This document shows positions 39,601-45,928 of a stretch of 64,000 nucleotides of DNA, one piece after another; position 1 is the first letter of the stretch, and every line of letters starts with the position of its first letter. The DNA is from Sphaerolaimus hirsutus. Its lineage: Eukaryota > Nematoda > Chromadorea > Monhysterida > Sphaerolaimidae. The stretch is taken from assembly GCA_964036195.1 (NCBI GenBank), contig OZ038453.1, positions 13,739,206 to 13,803,205 on the forward strand. Reading direction: 5' to 3'. The position numbers were made by a program, and so were the translations under genes. The notes beneath the pieces were generated by a model. It saw only the letters and a list, made by a program, of their open reading frames with translations, did no database searches and was not told where the DNA came from.

Positions 39601-41241
39601 AATGATCAGAATAACCTGAAGATTTCATTTTTATGTTCAAATCGTCAATATGCTTTTTCATAATGATAATTTCATACAAGAGTTTGCATTATTTTCTTGT
39701 GTGGGAAATTTAAGTGAGGATTTGAGTTAGGAAGTTCAACATTTTTCGCCAAGCGGTCCAGAGTTATAAGCACGTGCTGGCAGGCCGACCCACCTCCCCC
39801 AAAATGCTAACACGATTTCAGCTATGGCCCAACACACTCTAGTTGACATCGACACCAAATGTCAACTGGTCCCGTTCCTAATTCAAAGATTGCGTTTGAA
39901 CGTCGTTCGTCCACTCGTCAGCAAGCTGTGAATCGGGAGTCGCCAGTTGACATTTGGTGTCAATGTCAACTAGCGTGTGTGGGCCCAATGGGCGCGCTTC
40001 CACACGCTTCCACCAACATCACGAGATTCTGGGTGAAGTCTAGTCCACACGCTTCACCTAGCTTCCCCATTAGCTTCACGCGCATCCAAACATGTGGAAG
40101 ATACTTCACGCCGCTGATACTTCCACACGCTTCACTAAAATATACAGGGTGCGGCAATTTAGACGCACCCCATAAGTTTTCGAATAACTTCGATTGATGT
40201 CAAATTTTAGGTCAACATTCACAACTAAATAGGAAAACATGCCTGAAAATATGGCTGCGAAAGCTCCACTCGTTCTCAAGTTATTCATGCAGACGCGTAA
40301 TTGTCACTTTTCCACCACCTCCTCCAACGAGTGGAGATATCGCAGCCATATTATCAGGGATCCTTTCCTATTTGTTAATGTTGACCTAAAAGTTGACGTC
40401 AATCCGACCACCCAGTGACAAGTTATTCGAAAACTTATGGGGGGCGTCTAAATTGCCGCACCCTGTACGTTTGCGCGTCAGCGCCATATTAAAAAAGCGT
40501 GAAGTGTCTTCACGCTGATTTTTGTGATGTGTGGAAGCGCTAGCGTGCTTAGTGAAGCGTCAGCGTGAAGACACTTCACGACGCTTCACCGCGCATCCAC
40601 ACCGCAATTTTTTGCTGTGATACCGTAAATCCTCGAAAAACTCCCCCCTCTTTTGAGCGTGAAGGAAAAATAACCCCCCCCTCGAATAACTCCCCACCCA
40701 TGATCGATGCACAGCTGTGTATGCAACAATACACAAAAATTATGTTCTACCTACAGCGTCGACATAAGTATTTCAATCATTCCGATGCAGATTAACACTT
40801 ATTTTCGTTGTTAATGGCTGAAATATACTCAATAAAATGGGGCAATGAAGTTTATTTGACCTGTTCACACAACAAATCAATTAGAAACTTTTCTAGATAT
40901 TCTGATGAAAAAAAACTCCCCCCCCCCTCGAACAACTCCCCCCTCAAAAATTTCTGACGAAAAAATAACTTCCCTGGGGACTGATTCGAGGATTTACGGT
41001 ATATAAACTTCTAATATGCAATGTGTAATCGCTTGTGCCGACATTCGCTTGATGTTCTTTCTACACGCAGAGCAACTCAATGACACTTGCAACATTTCTG
41101 GGCAACATTGGCGGACACATAGGACTTTGGCTAGGTGCCAGCATTGTGTCAGCTATCAAAATGTTTGTAATCCTGATGTTTATAATGTGCCGGTATTGCG
41201 ACAAATCGAAGGCCAGAAGAAATAACACCATAAGAACATGA
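9324..41241 (+). CDS. DEG/ENaC-family sodium channel subunit, spliced gene, TM1 exon off-window
   Basis: Degenerin/epithelial Na+ channel family: trimeric plasma-membrane channels with two membrane helices and a large Cys-rich ectodomain. Exons: 9324-9383 or -9406, 9459 or 9473-9567, 9665-9900, 23506-23745, (30095-30187 probable), 31482-31623, 38636-38877, 41071-41241. Family landmarks appear in the right order: the post-TM1 CIRDYLDNPVLTTY, then PEVLLCPS, EYGKCFLI, the paired-Cys run SCLLDC ... CEC, the NCSKQC..PPC run, and finally GGHIGLWLGAS opening TM2. Phases agree at the large introns: 0 at 9900/23506, 1 at 31623/38636, 0 at 38877/41071. Introns of 66-97 bp sit beside ones of 13.6, 7.7, 7.0 and 2.2 kb filled with transposons. 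The conserved Glu that follows GxS in TM2 is Lys here (SAIKM). No clear poly(A) signal follows the stop. Confidence 0.92.
9459..9567 (+). CDS. DEG/ENaC exon B
   Basis: Acceptor TTTTTGCAG before 9459 (or CCCAG before 9473). Encodes PEVLLCPSMP, equivalent to the family FPxVTxCp signature after TM1, then a charged helix. Ends phase 1 at GTAATT. The following 97-bp intron ends in a CA/TA microsatellite running into its AG. Confidence 0.82.
9665..9900 (+). CDS. DEG/ENaC exon C
   Basis: Acceptor TATATACAG, entered in phase 1, leaving at codon boundary before a strong donor GTGAGT. Open throughout (about 79 codons). Encodes a variable finger-like region ending FLHACYHTLRLRT; the family has a Cys at this point that pairs across the next exon. 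Confidence 0.8.
10198..10641. mobile_element. MITE, TACCGTATTTCC-ended, C-run interior
   Basis: Inverted ends TACCGTATTTCCTCGAAATA / its complement at 10641. Interior has C-runs alternating with TCGAAATAC and a small internal duplication. Same family as 25193-25286 and many partial copies. Confidence 0.8.
10738..12838. mobile_element. Foldback element with a hAT-like insertion at its tip
   Basis: The arm 10738-11160 (TGTCCCAAACGAGTTCACCA ...) recurs as reverse complement at about 12240-12838, including the CCATCATAAATGGCAGA and GGAACAAAAAATTGG segments. The centre is occupied by the 11168-12228 element. The right arm is cut by a TAGTGATG-type element at 12841. A related foldback is at 26935-30043. 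Confidence 0.75.
11168..12228. mobile_element. hAT-like non-autonomous element, GGCGCCA motif family
   Basis: Ends TAGTGATGGAATGGCGCC and complement; flanked by a perfect 8-bp duplication GGTGTAAG (11160-11167, 12229-12236). Both subterminal zones are packed with TGGCGCC-type palindromes; the middle is AT-rich and unrelated. No transposase ORF. Confidence 0.88.
12841..13184. repeat. Left part of a GGCACCG-motif element
   Basis: Begins TAGTGATGTTAAAGGCACC, like the intact element at 33390, with repeated GGCACCG and TGGCACC. Interrupted at 13185; matching debris continues at 14743-15300. Its right terminus is not clear. Confidence 0.6.
13185..14742. mobile_element. hAT-like element, TTCGAATTTT motif family
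   Basis: Ends TAACGATGGCAAA and complement, perfect duplication CTGAGCAC (13177-13184, 14743-14750). Subterminal TTCGAATTTTCGAA arrays at both ends. It has interrupted an older GGCACCG-type element and itself carries a TACCGTATTTGC MITE (13821-14155). Confidence 0.85.
13821..14155. mobile_element. MITE, TACCGTATTTGCTTGAATA ends
   Basis: Inverted ends TACCGTATTTGCTTGAATA and TATTCAAGCAAATACGGTA. Interior repeats CCCCCCTCGAATAATTC. Ends differ from the TTTCCTCG family but match each other. Confidence 0.8.
15811..15881 (-). tRNA. tRNA-like sequence, anticodon UCU (Arg), possibly a SINE head
   Basis: On the minus strand: acceptor arms GCCTCTG / CTGAGGC with one mismatch, A box TAGTCTAGTGGTTAGG, anticodon stem CTCGT/ACGAG around a GTTCTAT loop (UCU), T arm GCGGGTTCGATTCCCGC. 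TTTT follows 14 bp downstream. A near copy 310 bp away with shared flanks suggests a tRNA-derived repeat rather than a plain gene. Confidence 0.6.
16118..16186 (-). pseudogene. Second tRNA-like copy, degraded
   Basis: Same as the 15.8-kb copy, but three bases are missing at the acceptor/D junction and the anticodon stem has a C-A mismatch. Flanks on both sides (GAAAGAGTGCAAAATTGCAC; GGCTGGGCTCCTC...) are shared with copy one. Confidence 0.65.
16477..17725. mobile_element. TA-flanked inverted-repeat element
   Basis: Inverted ends CACTACCGTGCAGAATAGTT and complement, each bordered by TA. A third copy of the end sits inside near 17497. The middle contains paired segments like CAAAAGTTATGACACTT. 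No ORF. Confidence 0.7.
18690..18945 (-). pseudogene. BEL/Pao pol fragment (RNase H end) of a second element
   Basis: Minus-strand frame contains DNPADIASRGCTFDQLM and LAKGDTHISRPLYAGAV, both clearly alignable with NPADIASRG and the following region of the element at the left end but diverged. It is a short, flank-less remnant of another BEL/Pao lineage. Confidence 0.8.
21422..23019. mobile_element. hAT-like element, GGCGCCA/AAAGCGCC motif family, with nested CGACAAGTCC element
   Basis: Ends TAGTGATGTGAAAAGCGCC and complement; perfect duplication GTCATAGT (21414-21421, 23020-23027). Subterminal GCGCCAATGGCGCC arrays. Within it, 21935-22583 is a second inverted-repeat element (AATTGAGGCGTCCAATTC ends) with the motif GGCGACAAGTCCA repeated. 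Confidence 0.85.
23027..23456. repeat. TATTTACGTTTACG-motif element, directly before exon D
   Basis: Inverted ends near AGTTGTTAAAACATA and TTTTAACTACTCTG; repeats of TTTACGTTTTCC. Related sequences at 16280-16430, 18235-18360, 31670-33185 and 42731-43235. It ends 49 bp before the exon D acceptor. Confidence 0.6.
23506..23745 (+). CDS. DEG/ENaC exon D (GKC motif region)
   Basis: Acceptor CACTCAACAG, phase 0, fitting exon C. Contains EYGKCFLI, matching the family (Y/H)GxCY/F motif, then FFLVLKLDP and GVRMWIGSKWE, matching the palm strands before the H-x-P region. Donor GTAGGG after 23745 (GTTGTA after 23742 is possible). Confidence 0.88.
24043..24451. mobile_element. MITE, TACCGTATTTCTCCGAGTAT ends
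   Basis: Left TACCGTATTTCTCCGAGTAT, right complement ending CATATGGTA. Interior repeats GTGCCCGGGCACT palindromes. A third end-type of the TACCGTA MITEs. Confidence 0.7.
24925..26117. mobile_element. hAT-like element, GGCGCCA motif family, with nested MITEs
   Basis: Ends TAGTGATGGAATGGCGCC and complement; perfect duplication ATGTATAG (24917-24924, 26118-26125). Nested: complete MITE 25193-25286 and MITE remains at 25.5-25.9 kb. Confidence 0.88.
25193..25286. mobile_element. 94-bp MITE, nearly pure inverted repeat
   Basis: TACCGTATTTCCTCGAAATA, C-run, short centre, then complement. The smallest complete member of the family. Confidence 0.85.
26935..30043. mobile_element. Giant foldback element, 3.1 kb, with nested hAT-like insertion
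   Basis: Outer ends GGACGTATCCAGG and CCTGGATACGTCA with G/C runs inside. Arms mirror each other: TACCCGCTCCGAAGGTAAGC vs its complement near 29550, CCTTCCCGGACAAGTTCACC vs 29500, down to a centre near 28790 where GCATAAGGAAATTTATTTGG faces its complement. Removing the 27102-28100 insertion makes the palindrome nearly continuous. Lies in DEG/ENaC intron D-E. Confidence 0.8.
27102..28100. mobile_element. hAT-like element, AAATCTC motif family
   Basis: Ends TAGCATTGAAAAA and complement; perfect duplication TTCACCAC (27094-27101, 28101-28108). Subterminal zones repeat AAATATAATTAAATCTC. Carries a MITE (27274-27375) and an ACATAC microsatellite (27600-27660). Confidence 0.85.
30095..30187 (+). 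CDS. Candidate DEG/ENaC exon between D and E
   Basis: Family spacing requires roughly 20-35 residues between exon D (ends near GSKWEAGDEWV) and exon E (starts AINANYNKRSC). This interval has a good acceptor (ATATTTTTCAG), 31 open codons in phase 0 and a phase-0 donor GTTCTC, fitting both neighbours. It begins PHDSPQSINVY, then turns polar and basic. The protein pattern is not diagnostic, so this is inference from position and phase. It stops just before a MITE at 30292. Confidence 0.4.
30292..30541. mobile_element. TA-flanked MITE, ACTCGACGGACCGCA ends
   Basis: Inverted ends ATACTCGACGGACCGCA and TGCAGTCCGCCGAGTAT bordered by TA. A second copy at 53143-53404 shares the interior; a lone end lies at 16250-16280. 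TA duplication suggests a Tc1/mariner-type mobiliser. Confidence 0.8.
30794..31175. mobile_element. MITE, TACCGTATAACCTCGAA ends
   Basis: Left end TACCGTATAACCTCGAA; right end TTCGAGGTAATACGGTA. C-rich subterminal zones, AT-rich middle. Confidence 0.75.
31482..31623 (+). CDS. DEG/ENaC exon E (Cys-rich)
   Basis: Acceptor TTCTCAG, phase 0. Encodes NYNKRSCLLDC ... YQECECTLVMDPYM ... LSACTA, the family arrangement Y-x-K-x-x-C-x3-C ... C-x-C ... C. The best exit is GTTCTG after 31623 (phase 1), which restores the family spacing when joined to exon F. Reading on without splicing reaches TAA within nine codons. Confidence 0.88.
32041..33058. mobile_element. hAT-like element, AAAATAAAATAA motif family
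   Basis: Ends CAGGGTTGGCAAAAT and complement; perfect duplication CTCACAAG (32033-32040, 33059-33066). Subterminal AAATAAAATAAAATGG and TTGTAAAATT arrays; the middle has AATTGTCATGACAAAT palindromes. Nested in a TTTACG-motif element. Confidence 0.85.
33598..34453. mobile_element. hAT-like element, TACCGTACCG motif family (copy 1)
   Basis: Ends TAGGGTGGCAGA and complement; perfect duplication CCGGCTAA (33590-33597, 34454-34461). Subterminal GCGGTACGGTACGGTAAA arrays; internal palindrome GCGCGCTTGCGCGC. Confidence 0.88.
35012..35667. mobile_element. hAT-like element, TTCCGTTTTCCG motif family (short copy)
   Basis: Ends TAGGGTGTCAAATTTCCG and complement; perfect duplication CTGGCAAC (35004-35011, 35668-35675). 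Filled with TTTTCCGTTTTCCGGC. Lacks the pol cargo of the 35835 and 50767 copies. Confidence 0.88.
35835..37753. mobile_element. hAT-like element carrying a captured BEL/Pao reverse-transcriptase fragment (copy 1)
   Basis: Ends TAGGGTGTCAAATTTCC and complement; perfect duplication ACTACCAC (35827-35834, 37754-37761). Between TTTTCCG arrays lies 1.2 kb of BEL/Pao pol in reverse orientation. Inserted in the target duplication of the 33390 element. Confidence 0.9.
36120..37461 (-). pseudogene. Captured BEL/Pao reverse-transcriptase fragment (copy 1)
   Basis: Minus frame aligns with the 5' element from IGKETLRQF to TTQWDE (its nt ~2750-3960): ANIEKAFLQI, YVDN box and LEKGIIEICDNKTDNKG. Ahead of it a short unrelated stretch encodes a hydrophobic LALIVVAV segment. 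Stops: TGA after LLSNS and TAA after MGMK. It has CAA where the full element has its pol TGA. Confidence 0.9.
37918..38083. mobile_element. Small hAT-like element, CATAGGCGGCG ends (copy 1)
   Basis: Ends CATAGGCGGCG and CGCCGCCTATG; perfect duplication CTCGGAGG (37910-37917, 38084-38091). Repeats of CTTGTGACATTCACAA. Second copy at 45196-45556. Confidence 0.83.
38098..38420. repeat. CAGCTATCTATCTATC repeat with G/C runs
   Basis: Repeats of GCTCAGCTATCTATCTAT beside C- and G-runs, shared with 56265-56480. Termini not resolved; a partial TACCGTATTTCC end lies at 38399. Confidence 0.5.
38636..38877 (+). CDS. DEG/ENaC exon F
   Basis: Acceptor ACGGCAG, entered in phase 1. Reads MQQCV, then NCSKQCHRPPCYSDKIEI, matching the conserved C-x3-C-x3-PC element, then palm strands ending EYLHMTQ. 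Donor GTATGA at codon boundary. Confidence 0.87.
38990..39830. repeat. Inverted-repeat element in DEG/ENaC intron F-G
   Basis: TTAGCATTTTGGGGGGAGGG and AACACGTGCTTATAACTC near 39.0 kb recur inverted at 39.74-39.82 kb. AT-rich middle, no ORF. Confidence 0.65.
39827..39992. repeat. GTTGACA inverted-repeat element
   Basis: Left GGCCCAACACACTCTAGTTG, right complement ending GTGTGTGGGCCCAAT. Relatives at 47137-47365. Interior repeats TGTCAACTGG. Confidence 0.6.
40144..40469. mobile_element. TA-flanked MITE, CAGGGTGCGGCAATTTAGAC ends
   Basis: Long inverted ends CAGGGTGCGGCAATTTAGAC / complement, flanked by TA. Nearly all of the element is the two arms. Confidence 0.8.
40621..41001. mobile_element. 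MITE, TACCGTAAATCCTCGAA ends
   Basis: Left end TACCGTAAATCCTCGAA; right end TTCGAGGATTTACGGTA, sharing the AAATCC variant at both ends. Ends 69 bp before the acceptor of exon G. Confidence 0.8.
41071..41241 (+). CDS. DEG/ENaC exon G (TM2 and C-terminus)
   Basis: Acceptor TCTACACGCAG, phase 0. Encodes SNSMTLATFLGNIGGHIG, then LWLGAS with the G-x-S selectivity-filter triplet, a hydrophobic helix and a short basic tail ending RRNNTIRT before TGA 41239-41241. The Glu that normally follows GxS in TM2 is replaced by Lys in SAIKM. The cytoplasmic tail is short. Confidence 0.92.
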   Translation, partial: SNSMTLATFLGNIGGHIGLWLGASIVSAIKMFVILMFIMCRYCDKSKARRNNTIRT

Positions 41242-44200
41242 TAGCTCCGTGGTTTTTGGAATTTTTCTTTTGGGATTTCTAGGGTTTAAAAGTATTTACG
41301 CATGTCGGTTTGGAGCAGGCTGTCCATGAGATCCCGCACTATTTGGTATACCACGTACCACGCTTATAATTGCTACTGTACCCCGCGCAACACACGCCAA
41401 TTGTTTTATTATGTTATAAGAGGTCATCTGGAATCGATACCTATCCCGTCTAACGCGCAAATGAGCGCGGGCGAAAAAAATCGATGTTTGAATACCACAC
41501 AACAGGCGGGCGATACATATTTGTTTACCTCATTGTAAGGTAAGGCAAATATTGGATGCGCGCATAACAAAAACGTATCCCACGGACTGATTCAACAAAA
41601 AACGACAGGAACTTGGGATACCAACTAAATATACCACGTCAATTTTTTCTAACACAGTGTCAAATCAAAAGTTTTGTAAAATGTAATATGTCACGCAATG
41701 CGCCAAATCAAAGTCATGCAAGATGCCACTGTAGAATGTCAAAAAGTAACTAATTTTATAGCTAAGCAATAGTGCACACAAATAAGTTCCCTAAGTCGCT
41801 TGGGCGTCAAGGCCACCAGCCCGCAGGCCGCCGCAACCGCGTCACAAAGCACGGAAAAAACTTTGAAAAAAGGTGACCACTGGTTTTTCCTTTCGCGGCG
41901 CGCCAGAATGCCTGCGCGCGTGCCAATCCGCCGTGCGGGCACTGACGCAATTGTGGAGTGCCAGGTGCCAAGAGATATTTTTGATGTGATGCAAGCGTTT
42001 TTTATTGCATCACAATAGATAAAAGATGTTGCCGCAAATTTTTAATCGGTCACAGGCGTTTTGGCTGATCCGTTGAGAGCCGATCTCCGGCTTTCATGGC
42101 GCCATAAGGCAAACAGAGTTTTCGGCGCCTGGAAGTGGCAAATATACGTTTGCCATTTTACTGGGCATTTTCCATGACTTTTGACTATTTGCATGACATT
42201 TGACATGGAAGCCAGGCTGGAACTTCACAGGGGAAGCGCCGCCGAACTGAACAGATGGCCGCTAATCGATTTACAGTGGCACAAACTTGCACGGCATCAG
42301 TTGAATTTTTGAGTCTTTAATACTTTTTGAATTTTTTTGCATCAAATTATTGCATTAAGAATTTTGAGTCCTGCTCTTTGAATAGTATTTGTCATATTTG
42401 CACATTTATGTTTTGCCGTTACAAAAAATCCATGTGAAATTCATGTTTTGAGTTTATATTTTGAGCATTTTTTACTCACCTTGCCATCGTTAGGCTGCAC
42501 ATATGTGGGAATGGGATGTTGCATTTAGCGCTGCATTTTCCAGTTGACATTTTTTAAGTAAAACAATTATGCCTGGAGTTTGTGTTATCTTGTCACATTT
42601 TGACAGTAAGTGTTGCGTACTTAAACTAACATTTCAGCCATGCTTTTGAGATGTTTTGTGGGAAAGCCATACATTTGTATTTAGAAGTATAGCAGTATTG
42701 CCTTGCAAATGATAATCATGCTAATCAAGAGCATAGTTGTTATAACATATTTACATTTACTAAAAAATTACGTATACTCGAGTACTGAGTAAATACATTT
42801 ATGTATACTTTGAAAAAAGTAACTGTACTCACTTTTATGTATACTTTTTGAAAGTACTCAAGTACAGAAATTGTATTTTAGATAGGCTTTTCAAGGCATT
42901 GATTGGAAATATGGAGAAAAACTGCAAAAAATATGATAAAATTGCCAAAAATAGCTGAAAATAGGCTCATGACACATGAACTTGTGAAATTGAAGGTTCA
43001 AATTGTCAAAAAGTATGAAAATTAGTGATTTTGGTTGAAAATGTGGGGCAAAATTCCTAAAAAAAATACTAACTTTTATGTTTTACAGGGGTAAAAGTAT
43101 TTCACTCATGTTTGCTCATGAGTAAAAGTAAAAAAAATTACTTTACATTTTCTGTACTCACAGGGTGAGTAAAAAATAAATACATTATGTTTACGTATAC
43201 TTTGAAAAAAGTTCAGTACTTTTAACAACTTTGATTCCAAGAGTCCAAGACACTAAAATGGTGATATTGTGTATTTTTTATGCCATACAGATATTTTGGA
43301 TAGGTGATGTGTAAAAAGCTGACGCCAACTTTCGCAATTTCGATCCCCCCCCACTAACCAAACATGCACCCGTCATTCAGGAGACATTTGCTTTACACTA
43401 TTTAGCCTATTAAACATGTCTTTTTAAATTAGCGGGTGCCATTTCCCACGCAGCTGCGTCATGTGGACTCCCACTGTTTTCATAATTTATCTTCAAATTG
43501 TTTCTCTTCACAATATTATTTACATTGTTCTTACTACTTATCATCACTAACAAAATACCGCTTCTGCCGCCCATGATTTTACTCTGGTTCTATCAAGTTA
43601 TACCACGCTTATCTCGAAAAAACATTTTCATCCGTGGTATGCCAAATTTATGTCCCACGATTTGTTCCAAATGAGGTGTGTTAGTGAACACATGTACCGC
43701 GCTTAATGAATTGACCCCTGTTTTGCGCACCCCGCATAACCCGTAATGTGTCACGTTAGTGTAAATCAATGTAAACAAAACCGCGCAAAAAATTCACACT
43801 GCGTGCTAAACAAAATGATATTCCCGCCTTGTTTACCACGCTTGTATACCACGGGGTATACTTTCACAGACAGCCTGGTTTGGAGTTTCAATGTGATTTT
43901 TTTCTTATCGTTTTCTTAAACAGTTCGAAATAACACAACAAATTTTATTTTTCTAGTTTGCAACATAATCCTATTCCTAAAAGTAAACAAACAAAAACAG
44001 AATAACAAAAAAATAAATCACTTTACAATCGCACAAAAATGTCGCTTTTACCCTATGAGGTAAAAATTGGTCATACTGTAGATATAAATTCGACATTATA
44101 AAAAATACACGCCAGAAGTTAGGGTTTGTAGTCTTTAAAAATACCTAGATGCGATTAAGTTAAGAATCGAATTATTATATTTTAGAATGTCATTTTCCAA

Positions 44201-44469
44201 ATTTGAGATCATAAAGGAACTGCAGAAACATTTGTTATTACTGAAACAAAAACCTTGAAAAAAATAGACAAAAAGCTCATACGTATTTAGAAAAAGGGGG
44301 AAAATTGGCAGGTAAAAACAAAAAAAATACGTAAAACACCCGTTTCAAAACAGACAAAACCGATAAATGTTGTTGTATGTTATTTACTGCTGAAATGCAT
44401 TCAGCGACAACCGAATTTTCTTTACCCTAGACAAAAACCTGAGAGAAACTCTGAAGAGAAACCCGTTAT
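41242..44469. other. Region between the channel gene and the next element, no gene found
   Basis: Contains a TTTACG-motif repeat (42731-43235) and paired GTATACCACG segments (41.3 and 43.6-43.9 kb) that may be ends of one decayed element. Short ORFs show no domain. No poly(A) signal placed. Confidence 0.5.
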
Positions 44470-45101
44470 TAGGGATGGCCGGTGTGTTTTTTTACAGTTT
44501 TTTTAAAAAACCAGGCATCGAAACAGTTTTTTTTTTAAACAACAGCCAAATTTTTTTTGTACTATGTACTAGGTATTTTGCAATTTTTTTGCGCGCAAGC
44601 GCGCAATTTCACATACACTTTACCATTTGTGATTCTTTTAATTGGTTTTGAGGCATGTTTTAGTGTGAAAGGTTCCATTTGTTCTTGCTATTGTGTCATA
44701 ATAAGCCGTGATATGTTAGTGTAGCATATAATATCCAGCCAATGTGCTCCCACATACTTCTAGTGTGATCCATCACTGTCAATGGATTAGCCTTATATTA
44801 TAACCTTGTATAAGTGCTATTCCATGCAAAACTTGACTTGAAGTCACGAACATTCGACAAAATGCGGTATACGTAACAGGTCGACAAAAAAGGATATTTT
44901 GACAGAAATCACCACTTATAATGCTATCCCATGGCTCCACAGCCATTCTGTGGCTATATATAACATCACAAAGTACTGGCAATTGTTTGATATACCTGTA
45001 TTTATATGTTGACCCATAACCATATCTGGGAGCTTTTAAAAAAAACCCGTTTTTAATTTAAAAAACAGGGTCGTTAAAAAACGTTTTTTTGGCAATCCCT
45101 A
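44470..45101. mobile_element. hAT-like element, TAGGGATGGCC ends, TTTTTTAAA motif
   Basis: Perfect duplication CCCGTTAT (44462-44469, 45102-45109). Interior like the TAGGGTTGGCCGATG copies but diverged, including GCGCGCAAGCGCGC. Confidence 0.85.
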
Positions 45102-45195
45102 CCCGTTATGAGAATCTATAGTAATTTTGATCGAAAACGCTTCAATACCTGTGAAAATTGCAATTTTGGAAGAAAAGAAGCAAATAGATAAGCAT

Positions 45196-45556
45196 CATAG
45201 GCGGCGCATGGTCGCAATTTGCGCTTGTGACATTCACATTAGTCAAAATTTTACCTCGTGAAACCTTTTTATCGGAGCCCTTCTGTGAAGTTGGCAGCCA
45301 GCCAAAAATTTTGAAATTGCTATAAATATAGATAAATTTAGCTAAAAATAGGTATATAACCATGTATTTATAAAAATACATGAAAATAGCGATTATAAAG
45401 GTGAAAATTGACAATTGGAGCTAATTTTGAGCTTTCACTCTCGTTTGTACAATACACGCTTGTGAATGTCACATTGTGACAGTGAAAGTTCTGCTTGCGA
45501 CACAAAAAATTCCATTTGTGACATTCACAAGCGCACAAGCACTTACGCCGCCTATG
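45196..45556. mobile_element. Small hAT-like element, CATAGGCGGCG ends (copy 2)
   Basis: Perfect duplication ATAAGCAT (45188-45195, 45557-45564). Same CTTGTGACATTCACAAG motif as the 37918 copy, longer middle. Confidence 0.85.
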
Positions 45557-45928
45557 ATAAGCATACAAAACTAGCTATACTATTTTTATGTAAAATGCTG
45601 CTAAATGAGATCAAAAAGTAAACTGAAACAAAGACATGCGCACAAAAATCCCGTCTGTAATGATAAAATCTGAAAAATTTCTAAAAATGTGAAAATAATA
45701 AAAGAACGACAGGATCCAAAAAACACACTTTAAAAACGAAAAATCAGCGGGCGCGACCCGTCAGCAGCGCCAAAACATCACTTTTTGGCGGCTGAAATTG
45801 CGTGCGGGAAAAAGCTTTACAAACGGCGCAAAAATTTGAGTAGGCAACTAAATTTGAAATCTCCTCATAGTCAAATACTCAGAGATGCGCAGATCAAAAA
45901 GGCTTCAACTTAGGAAGCCACCGTTCCA

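Noticed and set aside
41800..42018. 72-codon + ORF with balanced composition (and 67-codon minus ORF opposite)
   Set aside because: No splice context fitting either neighbouring gene, no recognised domain, both strands open over the same GC-rich stretch.
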